NCBI GenBank assembly: GCA_018646865.1
Contig: JABGTW010000075.1
Coordinates: forward strand, 1 to 63,865
Reading direction: 5' to 3'
Source of the DNA: Cryomorphaceae bacterium
GTDB taxonomy: Bacteria; Bacteroidota; Bacteroidia; Flavobacteriales; Flavobacteriaceae
DNA length: 63,865 nt
Below the pieces are notes generated by a model. The model saw only the letters and a list, made by a program, of their open reading frames with translations, did not search any database and was not told where the DNA came from. Positions 54,131 through 63,286 of the stretch are shown piece after piece; within the stretch, counting starts at the first letter, position 1; every line of letters begins with the position of its first letter. A program made the translations under genes and the position numbers.

Positions 54131-54979
54131 TTAAAGTTTGGCAAGCGTATATTCTATTAAGTTTTCTACAGTTTTTTCTGGGCTCAAGCTATATTCTTCT
54201 AAATTTCTGTTGGCAAGTATTGCGTTTAAGGAGATTGCCTTATGCCCTAAAAGCTTAGACATTGCATAAATAATTGCAGTTTCCATTTCAAGGTTTGTAG
54301 CATAATAATTTTTGTACTTAATCTTCTTAATTTCACTTAGATTGTTCTTGTGAGAGGTGCTCAAACGTATGGACCTTCCCTGTGAACCATAGAACCCTCC
54401 ACATGTTATGGTGATCCCACTATTAACATCAGTTGAATTAAATTTATCATATAATTTACTTGAGCAATCATAGCAATATAATTGATCTTGAATTTGATGG
54501 TTTTCGCATATATGTTTTGTGAAGTCTTTGTTATCTATACTGGATAAATCATAATTTAACATAAAACCATCAATATCGATTGCCATTTTACTTAATAAGA
54601 AAGAATCAACAGGAACATCATCTTTAATTGCACCGGAAGTACCAATTCTTATTAAATTAAGAGACTTTCTTGAATTTAAAACTTCTCCTGTTTGTAAATC
54701 TATATTAACCAAAGCATCAAGCTCATTTAAAACAATATCTATATTAGATGAACCAATTCCAGTTGAAACAACAGTGATTCTTTTTGATTTATAAGAGCCT
54801 GTTACAGATTTAAATTCTCTATTCTGAGTTTTGAATTCAATCTTATCAAAATGTTTAGTGATTTTATCTACCCGAAATGGGTCGCCGACCAAAATGACTG
54901 TTGAAGATAAATTTTCAGATTTGAGTTTTAAATGATATACCGAACCGTCTTTGTTTAGTATTAATTCTGATCTATCCAT
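54131..54979 (-). CDS. Nucleoside phosphorylase (uridine phosphorylase-like)
   Basis: A 282-residue PNP_UDP family enzyme. The phosphate and ribose segments are recognisable: ILVGDPFRVDKI near the N-terminus, STGIGSSNIDIVLNEL, RIGTSGAI, and NLEMETAIIYAMSKLLGHKA with the ribose-binding Glu-Met-Glu. It splits a nucleoside with phosphate to a base and ribose-1-phosphate; uridine is the closest guess, but an insert with CYDCSSK is unusual. The ATG shares one base with the stop of the upstream oxygenase gene. Confidence 0.87.
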   Translation of the reverse strand: MDRSELILNKDGSVYHLKLKSENLSSTVILVGDPFRVDKITKHFDKIEFKTQNREFKSVTGSYKSKRITVVSTGIGSSNIDIVLNELDALVNIDLQTGEVLNSRKSLNLIRIGTSGAIKDDVPVDSFLLSKMAIDIDGFMLNYDLSSIDNKDFTKHICENHQIQDQLYCYDCSSKLYDKFNSTDVNSGITITCGGFYGSQGRSIRLSTSHKNNLSEIKKIKYKNYYATNLEMETAIIYAMSKLLGHKAISLNAILANRNLEEYSLSPEKTVENLIEYTLAKL

Positions 54980-55929
54980 TATTTCTTTAGTAGACCTAAT
55001 TCTACTAATCTTTCATTTAAGAACTCTCCAGCGTTAATATCATCAAATGATTTAGGAGATTCTTCACAAATACAAGATTCTAAAACATTTAACTTCATTT
55101 CACTTACTGGATGCATGAAAAACGGAATAGAATATCTAGACTTTTTTAGCAATTCCCTATCGGGATTTATAACTCTATGAACTGTGGATTTTAATAGATT
55201 ATTAGTATGTCTAGACAACATGTCTCCAATATTTATCATTAACTCATTTTTACTAGCCATTGCATCAATCCACTCGCCATTAGAGTGCTGAACTTGCAAT
55301 CCCTTACCATGAGCTCCCATAAGCAAAGTAATAAGATTTATATCTCCATGAGCAGAAGCACGAACAGCCTCTTTAGGATCATCTAAAATAGGAGGGTAGT
55401 GGATGGGTCTTAATATTGAGTTTCCATTTTTAATATATTTATCAAAGTAATTTTCCTCAATATTTAAATACAATGCTAAAGCTCTAAGAATATATTTTGC
55501 TGTATTTTCTAATGAGGAGTATGCTTCCTTGCCAACTTTATTAAAGTCAGGTAGTTCATCAACATGGATATTAGGAAAATAATTGTATTTATCCTTCTCT
55601 TCTTCTTCAACATGTTGACCAAAATGCCAGTATTCTTTTAGATCACCGTGTTTACTTCCTTTAGCGCTCTCCTTGCCAAAAGAAACATATCCTCTTTGAC
55701 CTGAATATTCTGGGAATTCATATTTAGTTTTAACTTCATCTGGGAGATCAAAAAATAATTTAATTTGCTTGTAAAGTCTTTCAACAAGCTCATCAGATAA
55801 AAGATGGCCTTTAACCGCACAAAAACCTATCTCTTGAAAAGCCTTACCTATTGATTGAACAAATTCTAGCTTACGATGAGGGTCTTCACTTAAAAAATCT
55901 CTAAGATCTAGCGATGGTATCTTCTTCAT
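54979..55929 (-). CDS. Isopenicillin N synthase-like 2-oxoglutarate/Fe(II) oxygenase
   Basis: A 316-residue non-haem iron dioxygenase of the DIOX_N/2OG-FeII family. The iron ligands are in ASAHGDINLITLL (His-x-Asp) and KSTVHRVINP (distal His), with the 2-oxoglutarate Arg in the segment R-Y-S-I-P. The N-terminal PSLDLRDFL and AFQEIGFCAVKGH are typical. The substrate is unknown; relatives act on amino acids, nucleosides or xenobiotics. Its stop overlaps the nucleoside phosphorylase start, so a nucleoside substrate is possible. Confidence 0.87.
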   Translation of the reverse strand: MKKIPSLDLRDFLSEDPHRKLEFVQSIGKAFQEIGFCAVKGHLLSDELVERLYKQIKLFFDLPDEVKTKYEFPEYSGQRGYVSFGKESAKGSKHGDLKEYWHFGQHVEEEEKDKYNYFPNIHVDELPDFNKVGKEAYSSLENTAKYILRALALYLNIEENYFDKYIKNGNSILRPIHYPPILDDPKEAVRASAHGDINLITLLMGAHGKGLQVQHSNGEWIDAMASKNELMINIGDMLSRHTNNLLKSTVHRVINPDRELLKKSRYSIPFFMHPVSEMKLNVLESCICEESPKSFDDINAGEFLNERLVELGLLKK

Positions 55930-55952
55930 AAAAATGTTTTATTAGTATTTGG

Positions 55953-55960
55953 CAAATATA
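55953..55960 (-). promoter_or_regulatory. Predicted -7 box of the oxygenase-phosphorylase pair
   Basis: On the minus strand it reads TATATTTG, 23 bases before the oxygenase ATG at 55929. Confidence 0.5.
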
Positions 55961-56033
55961 CAAAATGTTGATAAGGATAATGTTGAGGGATGGTTAGAGA
56001 TTATGAAGAATGACTTACACAAGGACTATACTT

Positions 56034-56624
56034 TTATAAGATTTTATTGTTTTTAATTAGTTTAGAAACATACTTTCCCAGGATATCAAACTCAAGATTC
56101 ACCTTGCTTCCAGTACTAATCTTTTTAAAATTTGTGTTTTCGTAAGTGTAAGGAATAATTGCTACGGAAAAAGAACTGGTAGATGAGTCAACAACTGTTA
56201 GACTAACACCGTTTATAGTTATTGACCCTTTTTCTACAGTTGTGTTTTTTTCAGAATGCTTAAAAACATATTTCCAACTACCGTCAGTTTCTAATGACTC
56301 TATACAAACAGCTACTTCGTCAATATGACCTTGAACTATATGGCCATCAAACCTTGAATTAACAGACATCGACCTTTCAAGATTAACAACATCCCCTGGG
56401 TTTAACTCTCCAAGATTTGTCTTATTGAGGCTTTCTGCTATCACAGTAACGGTATATATATCCTCATTAAGATTAACCACAGTAAGACAAACACCATTAT
56501 GACATAGGCTTTGATCAACTTTAAGTTCCCTTGTTATTGATGATTTTAGTGAAATATTAAGGTTGCCTTTGTGTTTTTCTATTTTCTCTATAGTTGCAAC
56601 ACATTCTATTATACCCGTGAACAT
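56034..56624 (-). CDS. ribE: Riboflavin synthase alpha subunit
   Basis: Converts two 6,7-dimethyl-8-ribityllumazine molecules to riboflavin. The protein starts MFTGIIE, the strict family signature, and shows two similar barrels: CHNGVCLTVV and later INGVSLTVVD, with HIVQGHID between them. The 196-residue length is normal. It is divergent from pdxA with a 45-base gap. No FMN riboswitch fits in the short leader, and other rib genes are elsewhere. Confidence 0.95.
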   Translation of the reverse strand: MFTGIIECVATIEKIEKHKGNLNISLKSSITRELKVDQSLCHNGVCLTVVNLNEDIYTVTVIAESLNKTNLGELNPGDVVNLERSMSVNSRFDGHIVQGHIDEVAVCIESLETDGSWKYVFKHSEKNTTVEKGSITINGVSLTVVDSSTSSFSVAIIPYTYENTNFKKISTGSKVNLEFDILGKYVSKLIKNNKIL

Positions 56625-56669
56625 TATTATCTTTATTTTTGCTTTGTAAAATTAGCAATTAATTAACTA

Positions 56670-57674
56670 GTGGTAAACTCAAAAAAAATAAATATTGGAA
56701 TTTCAATTGGAGATCCAAACGGTATTGGAATTGAAATAATTTTAAAAGCACTTTCCGAAAGTAATTTTCATGAGGAATGCAATTTTCTAATTTATTCTTC
56801 ACTTGATTTAATTGTTAAGCAAAAAGATTTATTAAAGATTAAAACCCTACCTCTAAAAAAAATACATTCTGTTGATGAAATAGAATCTGACCATATAAAC
56901 ATTAAAGAAGTTTTTTCTAACTCTAAGTTTGAATTTGGCAAGAAGGACAAAGAAGTTTCAGCAAGGGGTATAATCTCTTTTAAAGAAGCAGTAAATGATG
57001 CTGTTAAAAGAGAAATTGACGTTTTAATAAGCGCCCCTATTAATAAAGAATTAGCTTATTCTAACACATTTAAATTTTCAGGCCACACAGATTATCTAAA
57101 AAACACCCTCAAAAATGACCCTATGATGTTGATGGTTTCAGATAATCTAAAATTAGGCTTGTTGACAGAGCATATACCAATAAAAGATGTTGTTAAAGAA
57201 ATAACAACCAAAAAAGTAATTAAAAAAATAAAAACTTTAAGAGAAACTTTAATTAAGGATTTTGCAATAAGAGAGCCGAAGATTGCAATCCTTGCCATTA
57301 ACCCTCACGTTGGAGACAATGGAGTAATTGGGAATGAAGATCAAGAAAGATTACTGCCTGCAATTGCAGCAATTAATAACGGCAATAATTTAATTTACGG
57401 CCCGTTTTCAGCAGATACTTTTTTTTGCAATGAAAACTTTAAGAAATATGACGGCATTCTAGCAGCATATCACGATCAAGGATTAATTCCATTTAAAACA
57501 ATCAGTTTTGGCAACGGAGTTAATTATAGCGCAGGGTTAACAATTATTAGAACATCTCCAGATCACGGTACAGGGTTTGATATCGCGGGTAAAGGAATTG
57601 CTAGTCCAGCCTCATTCATACAAGCATTGAAAGTAGGGATAAATATATACAGGTCAAGAAATACGATTGTTTGA
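56670..57674 (+). CDS. pdxA: 4-hydroxythreonine-4-phosphate dehydrogenase
   Basis: PdxA oxidises 4-phosphohydroxy-L-threonine in the DXP-dependent vitamin B6 pathway. Seen are GISIGDPNGIGIEI, the metal-site FSGHTDYL, AAYHDQGLIPFK and RTSPDHGTGFDIAGKG. The 334-residue length is normal. It starts at a GTG (56670); no ATG lies before the conserved part. A TATTTTTG box ends about 29 bases upstream. It precedes the DUF177-rpmF operon, which has its own promoter. Confidence 0.94.
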   Translation: MVNSKKINIGISIGDPNGIGIEIILKALSESNFHEECNFLIYSSLDLIVKQKDLLKIKTLPLKKIHSVDEIESDHINIKEVFSNSKFEFGKKDKEVSARGIISFKEAVNDAVKREIDVLISAPINKELAYSNTFKFSGHTDYLKNTLKNDPMMLMVSDNLKLGLLTEHIPIKDVVKEITTKKVIKKIKTLRETLIKDFAIREPKIAILAINPHVGDNGVIGNEDQERLLPAIAAINNGNNLIYGPFSADTFFCNENFKKYDGILAAYHDQGLIPFKTISFGNGVNYSAGLTIIRTSPDHGTGFDIAGKGIASPASFIQALKVGINIYRSRNTIV

Positions 57675-57695
57675 CATTAAATAGATAAATTTTTA

Positions 57696-57703
57696 TAAAT
57701 TTG
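57696..57703 (+). promoter_or_regulatory. Predicted -7 box for the DUF177-rpmF-fabH operon
   Basis: TAAATTTG, with TTTG at 57670-57673 as a possible -33 element 22 bases upstream. It lies 18 bases before the DUF177 ATG at 57722. Confidence 0.55.
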
Positions 57704-57721
57704 CCGCTCAATAGTTGAGTG

Positions 57722-58240
57722 ATGAAATCGCTTTCGCCATATTTGATTAAATTTTCAGGCTTGAAAGAAGGAATACACTGCTTTAACTATGAGCTAGGAA
57801 ATAAGTTCTTTAAAAATTTTGACTATTATGATTTTCTTGATGCTAAATTGTTAGCAAATCTTGAACTTGAAAAGAAACCAACACTGCTAAATCTAAAATT
57901 TTCATTTAGTGGAGAAATAGAGGTTCAGTGTGATGTTTCTATGGAAAGCTTTAATATGGGTGTGAACACAAACTACAGTGTAGTTATAAAATTCAAGGAC
58001 AACATTACGTCATCAGACGATAAAGTTGTTTTTTTACCTTCAGGATCTCACAGCATAGATGTCTCTCGTATGATTTATGAAAGCATCATCTTAGCTGTTC
58101 CACAAAAAAAAGTTCATCCTGGGATAGAAAATGGATCATTAAAATCAGAAATAGCAGAAAAATTAAAAGAACTTAAACCTAAAAAAAATTTTAAAGAAAA
58201 AACTGACCCTAGGTGGGACAAATTAAAAGATTTATTATAA
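57722..58240 (+). CDS. DUF177/YceD family protein
   Basis: A 172-residue YceD-like protein, encoded directly before rpmF as in most bacteria. The central FSGEIEVQCDVSME segment resembles the family's C-x-R/D core, although its second Cys pair is not seen. YceD affects 23S rRNA metabolism or bL32 expression; the exact role is not settled. The ATG at 57722 is preferred over the adjacent GTG. The stop is immediately followed by the rpmF ATG. Confidence 0.85.
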   Translation: MKSLSPYLIKFSGLKEGIHCFNYELGNKFFKNFDYYDFLDAKLLANLELEKKPTLLNLKFSFSGEIEVQCDVSMESFNMGVNTNYSVVIKFKDNITSSDDKVVFLPSGSHSIDVSRMIYESIILAVPQKKVHPGIENGSLKSEIAEKLKELKPKKNFKEKTDPRWDKLKDLL

Positions 58241-58438
58241 ATGGCACATCCTAAACGTAAAATATCTAAAACAAGAAGAGATAAACGTAGAACTCATATT
58301 AAGGCTGAAAAGCAGCAAATATCAATATGTAAAACTACTGGCGAGTCACACCTATATCACAGAGCCCACTGGCACGAAGGAAAGCTTTATTATAGAGGAA
58401 AAGTTCTAGTTGATTCATTAGAATCAGAAAATAACTAG
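58241..58438 (+). CDS. rpmF: Ribosomal protein bL32
   Basis: A 65-residue 50S subunit protein. [17 protein letters not shown] is the bL32 N-terminus. The zinc-ribbon Cys pairs of some bL32 proteins are mostly missing: only one Cys is present (QISICKTTG), so this is the zinc-free form. It sits directly after DUF177 and 48 bases before fabH. Confidence 0.96.
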   Translation: MAHPKRKISKTRRDKRRTHIKAEKQQISICKTTGESHLYHRAHWHEGKLYYRGKVLVDSLESENN

Positions 58439-58486
58439 TATCTTAAATTATCAATTTAACTGTCTAAAGACATAATTGATGTTAGT

Positions 58487-59494
58487 ATGATATCTAACAA
58501 AACAAACAAAATAAAAGCGGCCATTACTGCTGTTGGAGGGTACATTCCAGAAGACTTTATTTCCAATAGAGATTTAGAAAAAATGGTTGACACTAATGAC
58601 GATTGGATAACCGCAAGAACGGGCATTAAAAAAAGAAGAATTCTTAAAGAAAAAGGGAAGGCAACTTCTTTTTTAGCAGCAAACGCCGCAAAAGATTTAC
58701 TCAATAAAAAGAAAACTGACCCTAAAACTATTGACTTAGTAATTGTTGCAACAATAACCCCAGATTATCATGGTGCATCTACTGCTCCAACTGTAGCCTC
58801 AGAAATAAACGCAACTAATGCATATGCTTTTGATGTAAACGCAGCTTGCTCAGGTTTTTTATATGGCATGTCAACAGCTACAAGCTATATTGAGTCGGGG
58901 AGATATAAAAAAATACTTCTAATAGGGGCAGACATGATGTCTTCTATTGTAGATTATACAGACAGATCAACCAGCATCCTTTTTGGTGATGGAGCTGGAG
59001 CAGTTTTAGTAGAGCCCAGCGCTAATAATTTTGGCTGGGAAGATGAATATTTAAGATCAGACGGGGTCGGAGCACAATGGTTAAAAGTAAAATCAGGAGG
59101 ATCGTTGTATCCAACATCAAAAGAATCACTGGATAATAGATGGCATTATATAACGCAAGACGGAAAAACAGTGTTTAAGTCAGCTGTTTCAGAAATGGCA
59201 AACGCCGCAGAGCAAATTATCAAGAGAAATAATCTAAATCCAGAAGAAATTAAATATTTATTGCCTCATCAAGCTAATAAAAGAATTATTGATGCTACCG
59301 CAGAAAAGATTAATTTAGATAAAAATAAAGTTTTAATGAACATAGAAGAATATGGAAATACTACTGCAGCAACCATACCGTTATTAATGTACGACTATGA
59401 AAAGGAGTTTAAGGAGGGGGATAAATTAATACTTGCAGCTTTTGGAGCTGGATTAACATGGGGTGCAGCATATTTAACATGGGCATACAATTAA
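58487..59494 (+). CDS. fabH: 3-oxoacyl-ACP synthase III
   Basis: Starts fatty acid synthesis by condensing acetyl-CoA with malonyl-ACP. The 335-residue thiolase-fold protein has the catalytic Cys in NAACSGFLYGM, His in LPHQANKRI and Asn in YGNTTAATIP, the full FabH triad. The N-terminal ITAVGGYIPED and ARTGIKKRR segments also fit. It is followed by accB (10 bases) and accC, so substrate supply and initiation are in one operon. Confidence 0.95.
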   Translation: MISNKTNKIKAAITAVGGYIPEDFISNRDLEKMVDTNDDWITARTGIKKRRILKEKGKATSFLAANAAKDLLNKKKTDPKTIDLVIVATITPDYHGASTAPTVASEINATNAYAFDVNAACSGFLYGMSTATSYIESGRYKKILLIGADMMSSIVDYTDRSTSILFGDGAGAVLVEPSANNFGWEDEYLRSDGVGAQWLKVKSGGSLYPTSKESLDNRWHYITQDGKTVFKSAVSEMANAAEQIIKRNNLNPEEIKYLLPHQANKRIIDATAEKINLDKNKVLMNIEEYGNTTAATIPLLMYDYEKEFKEGDKLILAAFGAGLTWGAAYLTWAYN

Positions 59495-59504
59495 ACTATA
59501 TAAC

Positions 59505-59990
59505 ATGGATATAAAAGAAATACAAAACTTAATAAAATTTGTCTATAAATCTGGTGTTGAGGAAGTAAAAATAGAAAGAGAAGGATTTAAAATTACAATT
59601 AAGACAAAGAAAGATATTACTAAGCAAGTTCTAGTTGAGGATATTTCCTCAACAAACACAATTACTTCTCAAGCTGTTTCACCTACCCATCAGGGGGCTG
59701 TTCAAGAAAATAGTTCTCATTCTCAGGCTACAAAAGTAGAGAATGAGAACCACATAGTAGTTAAGTCACCAATAATAGGAACTTTTTATAGAAAGCCATC
59801 ACCTGATAAGCCCTCATTTGTTGAGGTTGGAAAAAGTGTTGTTGAAGGAGATATTCTATGTGTAATTGAAGCCATGAAATTATTCAATGAAATAGAATCT
59901 GAGATATCAGGAAAAATTGTTAAAATACTTGCTGAAGATCAAAGTCCTATTGAGTTTGATCAACCACTTTTTATTATTGATCCATCTTAA
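59505..59990 (+). CDS. accB: Acetyl-CoA carboxylase biotin carboxyl carrier protein
   Basis: The 161-residue BCCP has an N-terminal helical part ([20 protein letters not shown]), a flexible Thr/Ser/Gln-rich linker (about 45-80) and a C-terminal biotinyl domain with the biotinylation site [10 protein letters not shown] and the thumb-containing [14 protein letters not shown]. Biotin on the Lys shuttles carboxyl groups from AccC. It lies two bases before accC. Confidence 0.96.
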   Translation: MDIKEIQNLIKFVYKSGVEEVKIEREGFKITIKTKKDITKQVLVEDISSTNTITSQAVSPTHQGAVQENSSHSQATKVENENHIVVKSPIIGTFYRKPSPDKPSFVEVGKSVVEGDILCVIEAMKLFNEIESEISGKIVKILAEDQSPIEFDQPLFIIDPS

Positions 59991-59992
59991 AA

Positions 59993-61327
59993 ATGTTTAA
60001 TAAAATATTAATTGCTAATAGGGGAGAGATTGCTATGCGCATCATCAGGACTTGCAAGGAAATGGGCATTCAAACTGTCGCAGTATATTCAAAAGCAGAC
60101 GAGGATAGTCTTCATGTGAGGTTTGCAGATGAAGCTGTTTGTATCGGACCTTCAGCTAGCTCGGAGTCATATTTAAAGCCAGCTAATATAATTGCGGCAG
60201 CAGAGATTACAAATGCCGACGCTATTCATCCAGGATATGGGTTTTTATCTGAGAGCAGTAAATTTTCTAAAATATGTCACGATCATAAGATAAAGTTTAT
60301 TGGTGCATCACCTGAAATGATTGATAAAATGGGAGATAAAGCGTCTGCAAAAGAAACGATGAAAAAAGCAGGGGTTCCGACAATTCCTGGTTCTAAAGGG
60401 CTTATCCCAACCCTTGAAGACGCTCAAAACGTTGCACTTGAAATAGGATATCCTGTAATGCTTAAGGCCACGGCAGGTGGTGGAGGAAAGGGAATGAGAA
60501 TAGCCAAAAGCCCTAAAGATTTAGCTAGTGCATGGGAAATAGCTAGAAAAGAATCAAAACTTGCTTTTGATAATGACGACATGTATCTAGAAAAATTTAT
60601 TGAAGACCCAAGGCATATTGAAATTCAAATTATAGGTGATTCTTATGGAAAAGCTTGTCATCTTTCTGAAAGAGATTGTTCTATTCAAAGACGTCATCAG
60701 AAGCTAATTGAGGAAACACCTTCCCCTTTTATGACTAAGCCATTAAGAAAGGCAATGGGCGAGGCTGCTGTAAAAGCAGCAGAATCTATTAAATATGAAG
60801 GAGCGGGAACAATTGAGTTTTTAGTTGACAAACACAAGAATTTCTACTTTATGGAGATGAATACAAGAATTCAAGTTGAGCATCCAATTACTGAGCAAGT
60901 TATAGATTATGATTTAATACGAGAACAAATTTTAGTTGCTTCAGGTAAAACAATTTCCGGGAAGAATTATTTTCCTAAATTATGTTCTATAGAATGTAGA
61001 ATAAATGCTGAAGATCCAAATAATGACTTCATGCCAAACCCAGGCAAAATATTGACACTCCATTTTCCAGGCGGACATGGTGTTCGTATTGACACTCATG
61101 TTTATAGTGGATATTTAATACCACCACATTATGATTCTATGATTGCTAAATTAATTACTACTGCTCAAACCAGAGAAGAGGCAATAAATAAGATGAAAAG
61201 AGCTTTAGATGAGTTTGTAATTGAAGGGGTAAAAACAACAATTCCGTTTCATCAAAAATTATTAGAAAATCCAGACTTTTTGTCTGGCAATTACACTACA
61301 AAATTTATGGAATCATTTGAGATGTAG
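59993..61327 (+). CDS. accC: Acetyl-CoA carboxylase biotin carboxylase subunit
   Basis: ATP-dependent carboxylation of biotin on AccB. The 444-residue ATP-grasp protein begins [16 protein letters not shown], has the glycine-rich loop [31 protein letters not shown] and the [11 protein letters not shown] active-site segment. The length is normal. It ends three bases from the converging asd gene. The carboxyltransferase subunits accA and accD are not in the window. Confidence 0.97.
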   Translation: MFNKILIANRGEIAMRIIRTCKEMGIQTVAVYSKADEDSLHVRFADEAVCIGPSASSESYLKPANIIAAAEITNADAIHPGYGFLSESSKFSKICHDHKIKFIGASPEMIDKMGDKASAKETMKKAGVPTIPGSKGLIPTLEDAQNVALEIGYPVMLKATAGGGGKGMRIAKSPKDLASAWEIARKESKLAFDNDDMYLEKFIEDPRHIEIQIIGDSYGKACHLSERDCSIQRRHQKLIEETPSPFMTKPLRKAMGEAAVKAAESIKYEGAGTIEFLVDKHKNFYFMEMNTRIQVEHPITEQVIDYDLIREQILVASGKTISGKNYFPKLCSIECRINAEDPNNDFMPNPGKILTLHFPGGHGVRIDTHVYSGYLIPPHYDSMIAKLITTAQTREEAINKMKRALDEFVIEGVKTTIPFHQKLLENPDFLSGNYTTKFMESFEM

Positions 61328-61329
61328 AT

Positions 61330-62319
61330 TTAAATTATCTCCATTTCAATTAATTTTTCTGCTATTTGAATAGTATTTGTTGCCGCCCCTTTTCTAAGGT
61401 TATCCGCAACAATCCAAAGATTTAATCCACTCTTAATGCTAAAATCTCTCCTTATTCTACCAACAAACACCTCATCTTTATTTGCTGAATTAATAGGCAT
61501 AGGATATTTGTTTTTTTTAGGATCATCTTCAACAATTACTCCAGGAGCATTTTTTAAAATTTCAAAAACACCATCAACTTCAAATTCATTTTCAAACTCT
61601 ATATTTACTGATTCTCCATGACATATTTCAATCGGTACTCTTACAGCTGTAGAAGTTATTTGAATACTGTTGTCATTTAAAATTTTTCTAGTTTCATTAA
61701 TAAGCTTATTTTCTTCTTTAGTATACCCGCCTTCCTCAAAAACATCACAGTGAGGTAATAAATTTTGATCAATAGAATAAGGGTACACTTTTGAGCTATC
61801 CCGCCCACCTCTCTCATCGTTTAGTTGATCTATAGCATTTTTTCCTGTGCCAGAAACAGATTGATATGTTGAGATTACAAGTCTTTTAATTTTATATTTT
61901 TCGTGAAGAGGAGCTAATACAACAAGCATTTGCATTGTTGAACAATTTGGGTTTGCGATTATATAGTCATCTTTTGTTAAAACATTAGAATTTACTTCAC
62001 TTACAATTAGTTTTTTTGTTGAGTCCATTCTCCATGCAGAAGAATTATCAACAACTCTTGTCCCAATTTCAGCAAACTTGGGAGCCCATTCTAGAGAGGT
62101 TGACCCGCCTGCAGAAAACAACGCAATGTCTGGTTTCATATTGATAGCGTCATTAAGAGAAACAACATTATATTCTTGTCCATTAAATGAAATTTTATTT
62201 CCAACAGACTTTTGTGAAGCAACAGGGATAATCTTTTCTACAGGAAATTTTCTTTTTTCTAAAAGTTGAAGTAATACAGATCCGACAACTCCAGTTGCGC
62301 CAATAACAGCTACCTTCAT
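61330..62319 (-). CDS. asd: Aspartate-semialdehyde dehydrogenase
   Basis: Reduces aspartyl phosphate to aspartate semialdehyde with NADPH for lysine, threonine, methionine and diaminopimelate synthesis. Seen are VAVIGATGVVGSVL (NADP loop), the catalytic Cys in NPNCSTMQM, the His in RVPIEICHGESV and the FSAGGSTS phosphate segment. The 329-residue length is normal. It follows tdk after one base in one operon. Confidence 0.96.
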   Translation of the reverse strand: MKVAVIGATGVVGSVLLQLLEKRKFPVEKIIPVASQKSVGNKISFNGQEYNVVSLNDAINMKPDIALFSAGGSTSLEWAPKFAEIGTRVVDNSSAWRMDSTKKLIVSEVNSNVLTKDDYIIANPNCSTMQMLVVLAPLHEKYKIKRLVISTYQSVSGTGKNAIDQLNDERGGRDSSKVYPYSIDQNLLPHCDVFEEGGYTKEENKLINETRKILNDNSIQITSTAVRVPIEICHGESVNIEFENEFEVDGVFEILKNAPGVIVEDDPKKNKYPMPINSANKDEVFVGRIRRDFSIKSGLNLWIVADNLRKGAATNTIQIAEKLIEMEII

Positions 62320-62320
62320 A

Positions 62321-62902
62321 TTAGTTATTTTTTTTCATTTTTTTATAATACACAGCACGACTCAAGGGTTCATATTTATCCTTTTCACCAATTACAACGA
62401 TATCTTTTTTTTTGTTCTTTCTAAAACTATAATTAGCAATATTTCCAGATTTTTTACAAACAGCATGAACTTTTGTAACATATTCTGCTATAGCCATTAA
62501 ATTTGGCATAGGACCAAAAGGATTACCAAGATAGTCCATGTCTAAACCAGCAATAATCACCCTTATACCATTGTTTGCAAGATCATTACACACAGAGACT
62601 ATACCATCATCAAAAAACTGAGCTTCATCAATTGCCACAACATCACAGTTTTCAACCTTATCTAAAATATCTGACGAATATTTAACCTCAGTTGATTCAA
62701 GCTTGCTTTCATCATGGGACTCAATATAATTTTTGCTTCTGGAATCAATAGTAGGCTTAAAAACTTTATATTTTTGATTTGCTATTTTTGCTCTTTTTAT
62801 CCTTCTTATAAGCTCCTCAGTTTTACCAGAGAACATTGACCCGCAGATTACTTCAATCCAGCCGAATTGTTCGTTGTTATATGACGGGTTTTCTAAAAAC
62901 AT
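62321..62902 (-). CDS. tdk: Thymidine kinase
   Basis: A 193-residue type II (TK1-like) kinase phosphorylating thymidine. The P-loop is GSMFSGKTEELIRR, the Mg site IDEAQFF and the lasso begins near YSFRKN. The structural zinc Cys residues are largely lost (one Cys in VCKKSG and none at the C-terminus), as I recall for other flavobacterial enzymes. It leads a two-gene unit with asd. Confidence 0.93.
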   Translation of the reverse strand: MFLENPSYNNEQFGWIEVICGSMFSGKTEELIRRIKRAKIANQKYKVFKPTIDSRSKNYIESHDESKLESTEVKYSSDILDKVENCDVVAIDEAQFFDDGIVSVCNDLANNGIRVIIAGLDMDYLGNPFGPMPNLMAIAEYVTKVHAVCKKSGNIANYSFRKNKKKDIVVIGEKDKYEPLSRAVYYKKMKKNN

Positions 62903-62927
62903 TTTGTAATTTGATTTACAATTAAAG

Positions 62928-62935
62928 CAAATTTA
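62928..62935 (-). promoter_or_regulatory. Predicted -7 box for tdk-asd
   Basis: On the minus strand it reads TAAATTTG, 25 bases before the tdk ATG at 62902. Confidence 0.45.
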
Positions 62936-62968
62936 TCAAAAAGTAATTCATTATAATAATAAACTAGA

Positions 62969-63286
62969 GTGTTTAAAAAAATAGAAAATAAAATAAAAGC
63001 AATTGCACTTCAAATTCATAATTCAACCTCTAAAGAGAAGGATAAAATCTATGAGAAGTCAAAATATATATATGAGTTAGCGATAATTCATAAATTTCTT
63101 TCAAAGAGACAAAAAAACTCTGAATGGGACTTGCATTCAGAAAAACTTAAAGAAACGCTTAATAAATTAAATTTACATTCAGAAAAACCAAATGAATTAC
63201 CACATAACGAAAGCGAAATAACCCCATTAATTGACACAATTAAAGATTTAGTAACTGAAATACCAGAATCGGAAGATGATAAATGA
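62969..63286 (+). CDS. Hypothetical protein upstream of rsmI
   Basis: A 105-residue, highly charged, probably helical protein (KKIENKIKAIALQIH, KEKDKIYEKSKYIYELAII) with an acidic, polar C-terminal half containing two LHSEK repeats (WDLHSEKLKE and NLHSEKPNE). It starts with a GTG and has no signal peptide or membrane segment. It overlaps rsmI by 11 bases, which suggests co-translation. I do not recognise a family. Confidence 0.55.
   Translation: MFKKIENKIKAIALQIHNSTSKEKDKIYEKSKYIYELAIIHKFLSKRQKNSEWDLHSEKLKETLNKLNLHSEKPNELPHNESEITPLIDTIKDLVTEIPESEDDK

Noticed and set aside
54001-54258. An 85-codon plus-strand ORF at the end of the serine hydrolase gene
   Set aside because: It overlaps both the hydrolase and the conserved nucleoside phosphorylase end in other frames and has no supporting motif.
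55930-56033. A tiny ORF (17 codons) in the gap between the oxygenase and ribE
   Set aside because: It has no motif or ribosome-binding site and runs into ribE in antisense.
56625-56669. An FMN riboswitch upstream of ribE
   Set aside because: The gap is only 45 bases and shared with pdxA, too short for the RFN element, and no RFN core sequence is visible.
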